Positions 7,464 to 9,060 of a DNA stretch of 9,060 nt are shown here, one piece after another. The stretch comes from CAZJAT01 sp964544145 (GTDB lineage Bacteria > Hydrothermota > 32-111), in NCBI GenBank assembly GCA_964544145.1, contig CAZJAT010000042.1, forward strand, positions 1 to 9,060, read 5' to 3'. Position 1 is the stretch's first letter. Each line of letters opens with the position of its first letter. The translations under genes and the position numbers were made by a program. The notes under the pieces were generated by a model, which searched no databases, was not told the origin of the DNA, and saw nothing but the letters and a program-made list of their open reading frames with translations.

Positions 7464-7785
7464 CTAATGCCTCTTTTGCTTCAGGGACTGCATCCAATAA
7501 TGGTTTCAACTTATCTTCACATATATATTCACTGCATTGAGAACAATTTTCAAATTTCTTTTCATGGCAGCACGAACGTATTTTACATTCATAGCAATGA
7601 TGAAATAATATATTGGTGCCATGACAACCTTCGCATTTTATCATATCAGGCGTGATATCTGCATTATAGAATTTTGACCACATCTCAGCTGTCTTTGTCA
7701 TAAGCTCACTATCATCAGTTTTATATGCAATAAATGCAGGACAATCACTACAGATAAGCCCGCAACAAGACATAATCTTTTCCAT
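7450..7785 (-). CDS. DUF3795 family small cysteine-rich protein
   Basis: The 111-aa product has 13 cysteines (7, 8, 12, 15, 51, 54, 64, 67, 72, 73, 81, 84, 89). The arrangement CCGLICSDCPAFIAY at the N-terminus, CEGCHG in the middle and CxxCKIRSCC...CSQCSEYIC near the end fits the DUF3795 family of probable metal-binding or zinc-finger-like proteins of unknown function, common in anaerobes. There is no signal peptide, so it is cytoplasmic. The start lies 10 bp after the tonB-like stop, with a weak CAGGG ribosome site, so it probably depends on translation from the upstream gene. Met5 (7773) is an alternative start with GGAAAAG before it and would keep all cysteines. Family assignment is by pattern; function is unknown. 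Confidence 0.85.
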   Translation of the reverse strand: MEKIMSCCGLICSDCPAFIAYKTDDSELMTKTAEMWSKFYNADITPDMIKCEGCHGTNILFHHCYECKIRSCCHEKKFENCSQCSEYICEDKLKPLLDAVPEAKEALEKKR

Positions 7786-7795
7786 AGAACCCTGA

Positions 7796-8383
7796 TTATT
7801 GAATAACGAATCTAACCGGGATTGTCACATAAGCCCTTACAGGAATATCCCTTGACATTGCAGGACTGAATACAAGATTGAACCCGGCTTCCTGAGCAGC
7901 TCTATCCAATAGGGGATGAATGCTCTTAATAATATCAACAGATGACACTGTTCCGTCTTTTTCAACTATTAATTGCAGTATCACTGTACCCTCAATTCCA
8001 AGTTGAGCGGCTGCCTCCGGATATATAGGAGCCAGTTCTGTCAATAGTTGAGGAGCACTGTCATATATTCTGTATATCTCTGTGTCCCCATTGTCATTAA
8101 TAACAATGTCATTATCAAAATCGGTTACAAAGTCATCAATATCATCAACATTGCCATCACTGGATTCAACGACTCTTTTCGGAAGATTGGGTTTCTTGAT
8201 GTCAGGTGGAGGCGGTGTGTGCATTTGAGGAATATTCTGCAATTCCGTCAATGTGCTTGCCTTAGCACTCATATTCATCATTGAAGGGGTATAATCGGGT
8301 GCGGCTAAAAATAAACCGATAAATAGAATCAATGTGATGAATATAGACAGTTTGAATGTGGGAATGGGAAATCTGTTTTTCAT
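7796..8383 (-). CDS. TonB-family energy transducer-like protein
   Basis: The 195-aa protein has a short cytoplasmic N-terminus, one membrane helix (about 11-28), a Pro-rich stretch (52-69, with PPPP at 57-60), an acidic Asp-rich segment (76-97), and a TonB C-terminal domain (about 107-195) with YPEAAAQLGIEGTVILQLIV and a final IPVRFVIQ strand. TonB spans the periplasm and passes proton-motive energy from ExbB-ExbD to outer-membrane receptors. No exbB, exbD or receptor gene is in the window, so the partner is unknown. It is shorter than E. coli TonB and close to the many orphan TonB-C proteins. The start ATG is preceded by AGGAGG with a 5-nt gap, but that site is held in a hairpin (8390-8411). 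A near-perfect promoter lies just upstream. Confidence 0.9.
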   Translation of the reverse strand: MKNRFPIPTFKLSIFITLILFIGLFLAAPDYTPSMMNMSAKASTLTELQNIPQMHTPPPPDIKKPNLPKRVVESSDGNVDDIDDFVTDFDNDIVINDNGDTEIYRIYDSAPQLLTELAPIYPEAAAQLGIEGTVILQLIVEKDGTVSSVDIIKSIHPLLDRAAQEAGFNLVFSPAMSRDIPVRAYVTIPVRFVIQ

Positions 8384-8388
8384 AGTTG

Positions 8389-8411
8389 CCTCCTGTTAGA
8401 GTTTACAGGAG
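8389..8411 (-). promoter_or_regulatory. Hairpin sequestering the tonB ribosome binding site
   Basis: In the tonB leader RNA, CTCCTGT (8411-8405) can pair with ACAGGAG (8396-8390) as a perfect 7-bp stem with an 8-nt loop. The SD sequence AGGAGG (8394-8389) is buried in it except for its last G. The AUG lies 5 nt further on. Such an arrangement usually lowers translation until something opens it. Confidence 0.65.
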
Positions 8412-8437
8412 CAGTTCCGAGGTGTCCCTCTAACTAA

Positions 8438-8466
8438 ATTATACGTCTGAAACATGAATTTGTCAA
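8438..8466 (-). promoter_or_regulatory. Consensus sigma-70 promoter for tonB-DUF3795
   Basis: On the - strand, TTGACA (8466-8461), a 17-bp spacer and TATAAT (8443-8438) match the consensus at all twelve positions. A start near 8431 gives a leader of about 48 nt. The -35 lies inside an 11-bp palindrome ATTTGTCAAAT (8458-8468). Confidence 0.85.
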
Positions 8467-8540
8467 ATGCTGAAGAAATATGTAATGAATTGTCTCACTG
8501 TTACTATATCTTAAGTTATGGTTAAATAATGCTTTATCGT

Positions 8541-8557
8541 TTGGCACGCTGGTTGCT
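8541..8557 (+). promoter_or_regulatory. Sigma-54 (-24/-12) promoter
   Basis: TTGGCACGCTGGTTGCT matches the RpoN consensus YTGGCACGrNNNTTGCW at every fixed base; only the weak purine position (C8549) differs. The GG (8543-8544) and GC (8555-8556) doublets are separated by exactly 10 bp. Transcription should start near 8567, 44 bp before the ATG at 8611. Such promoters need an AAA+ enhancer-binding activator, which is not encoded here. Confidence 0.87.
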
Positions 8558-8610
8558 ATTATGTAGGGGGAAGGTTCTTAAAATCGAAAAGAAAAAAACT
8601 GGAGGATAAA

Positions 8611-8880
8611 ATGAACTCAATAATATTAACAGACACGAACATGGAAATAGTAATGAATGAAGATTACTCAATAAATAGTGAAGAAAAAGCAAATAATTCA
8701 ATAAGGAGTGGGAAAATGAAATCAATGAGAAAGAATAACAAAATGCTGAATACAGTTAAGAACATAGTAATACTCGGAATAACCGTTGTGTTATTAACAT
8801 TATTTACAGTTAATACAGTGAATTCACTTAATTCTGTAAATTCAGCTGTCAGTAATATTGGAACCAGTTTGACAGTTTAA
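8611..8880 (+). CDS. Small single-pass membrane protein under sigma-54 control, unrecognised
   Basis: I do not recognise this 89-aa protein. The start ATG follows GGAGG (8601-8605) at 5 nt. Residues 1-35 are polar and acidic with no known motif. Residues 36-48 are basic (MKSMRKNNK), followed by a hydrophobic helix at about 51-67. Residues 68-79 are a tripeptide repeat NTV-NSL-NSV-NSA, and the tail ends SNIGTSLTV. Basic residues before the helix suggest the C-terminus lies outside the cytoplasm. Hydrophobic residues V67, V70, L73, V76, V80, I83 and L87 could form one face of a helix. A second in-frame start with its own SD lies at 8716 (54 aa). The upstream sigma-54 promoter and downstream terminator make it a single-gene unit. 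The C-terminal half is faintly like Flp pilins but lacks their processing motif. Real gene likely; function unknown. Confidence 0.72.
   Translation: MNSIILTDTNMEIVMNEDYSINSEEKANNSIRSGKMKSMRKNNKMLNTVKNIVILGITVVLLTLFTVNTVNSLNSVNSAVSNIGTSLTV
8703..8718 (+). promoter_or_regulatory. Internal ribosome binding site and in-frame start (54-aa form)
   Basis: AAGGAG (8703-8708) is followed after 7 nt by ATG (8716-8718), in frame with the 89-aa protein at Met36. Initiation here would make a protein with a typical short basic N-terminus directly before the membrane helix. It may be the true start or a second isoform. Confidence 0.5.
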
Positions 8881-8894
8881 TAGTTTGACAGTTT
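8866..8894 (+). repeat. Tandem direct repeat spanning the stop codon of the small gene
   Basis: AGTTTGACAGTTT occurs at 8866-8878 and again at 8882-8894 with 3 bp between them (period 16). The first copy encodes the C-terminal SLTV and the first T of the TAA stop; the second is untranslated. An inverted near-copy lies at the window edge. Confidence 0.8.
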
Positions 8895-8922
8895 TGCACA
8901 GCTAATATGTGCAAACATATTA
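8893..8922 (+). promoter_or_regulatory. Two overlapping, mutually exclusive hairpins in the 3' untranslated region
   Basis: TTTGCACA (8893-8900) pairs with TGTGCAAA (8908-8915) as an 8-bp stem with a 7-nt loop. TAATATG (8903-8909) pairs with CATATTA (8916-8922) as a 7-bp stem with a 6-nt loop. They share bases 8908-8909, and each places its strands in the other's loop, so only one can form at a time. They lie between the stop codon and the terminator. Confidence 0.5.
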
Positions 8923-8925
8923 AGT

Positions 8926-8961
8926 AAAAGAGGCAGCCGTTAAAAGCGTGCCTCTTTTTTT
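8926..8961 (+). terminator. Rho-independent terminator of the small sigma-54 gene
   Basis: AAAAGAGGCA (8926-8935) pairs with TGCCTCTTTT (8949-8958) as a perfect 10-bp stem, with T residues to 8961. The 13-nt loop is rather large. It ends the transcript of the small membrane protein gene. Confidence 0.9.
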
Positions 8962-9045
8962 GTTATTATATCTAATATAGATTGGTTTGAAATGTATAAG
9001 TGATTTATTATTGACATTTAGCACAGTATATATTATGTAAATATC

Positions 9046-9060
9046 AAAACTGCCAAACTG
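9046..9060 (-). repeat. Inverted near-copy of the 8866/8882 repeat at the window edge
   Basis: The reverse complement of 9046-9060 is CAGTTTGGCAGTTTT, which matches 8865-8879 and 8881-8895 at 13 of 15 positions each. It may continue past the window. Confidence 0.55.

Noticed and set aside
8534..8725. 63-codon open frame on the - strand opposite the small sigma-54 gene
   Set aside because: It has no ribosome site or promoter and lies over the sigma-54 promoter and the better supported + strand gene.
8611..8880. Flp-type pilin
   Set aside because: The tail SNIGTSL is loosely pilin-like, but there is no Gly-x4-Glu-Tyr processing motif and no tad genes nearby.
8869..8890. TTGACA inside each copy of the direct repeat as -35 elements
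   Set aside because: No acceptable -10 hexamer lies 16-18 bp downstream of either copy.
9011..9036. Promoter-like TTGACA followed by TATATT/TATTAT
   Set aside because: The -10-like sequences are 12 or 14 bp from the -35; the 17-bp position holds TATGTA, which matches only three bases.
8866..9060. CRISPR array
   Set aside because: Only two 13-bp copies with a 3-bp gap and one distant inverted near-copy; no regular spacers and no cas genes.

Overview
The window is AT-rich and gene-dense. It looks like part of an uncultivated Gram-negative, probably anaerobic bacterium. The envelope genes point that way: a TonB-type protein, a SPOR-domain lipoprotein, a secreted CapA-type protein and a secreted tricorn-like protease. 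Two runs of exactly 100 N (2003-2102 and 5688-5787) look like scaffold gaps of unknown true size, as in a metagenome-assembled genome. Three of the four tRNA genes lack an encoded CCA end. I cannot name the phylum; FCB-group, Cloacimonadota-like or spirochaete-like lineages are guesses only.

Left part (1-1954, + strand): a compact run starts with the C-terminal half of mannose-1-phosphate guanylyltransferase, followed by a SPOR lipoprotein and an RdgB/HAM1 house-cleaning pyrophosphatase that overlap by 4 bp. Four tRNA genes follow: Pro(TGG), His(GTG), Arg(TCT) and Lys(CTT). The rdgB stop codon lies inside tRNA-Pro, so mRNA and tRNA are probably cut from one transcript, which ends at a strong Rho-independent terminator (1929-1954).

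Middle part (2003-4587, - strand): after the first gap, a histidine ammonia-lyase-like gene (hutH) and a CapA/PgsA-type secreted protein form a tight pair separated by 2 bp. A good sigma-70 promoter lies upstream of hutH. Divergent from it on the + strand is a secreted tricorn-like S41 protease (propeller, PDZ and S41 core with a visible catalytic set), interrupted by the second gap. It converges on a small Cys-rich DUF3795 gene.

Right part (7450-9060): DUF3795 and a TonB-family gene form a leftward pair. Their promoter has perfect -35 and -10 hexamers 17 bp apart, and the tonB Shine-Dalgarno sequence is buried in a 7-bp hairpin. Divergent from it, 75 bp away, is a near-consensus sigma-54 (-24/-12) promoter in front of a small unrecognised single-pass membrane protein. 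That gene has two strong in-frame ribosome binding sites (89 or 54 aa) and an Asn-x-hydrophobic tripeptide repeat. Downstream are a 13-bp direct repeat spanning its stop codon, two mutually exclusive hairpins, a terminator, and an imperfect inverted copy of the repeat at the window edge. This sigma-54 unit is the best candidate for something undescribed.

No CRISPR array, insertion sequence, transposase or phage gene was seen. No stretch over 300 bases lacks a gene. The largest intergenic region (8384-8610) holds the two divergent promoters.
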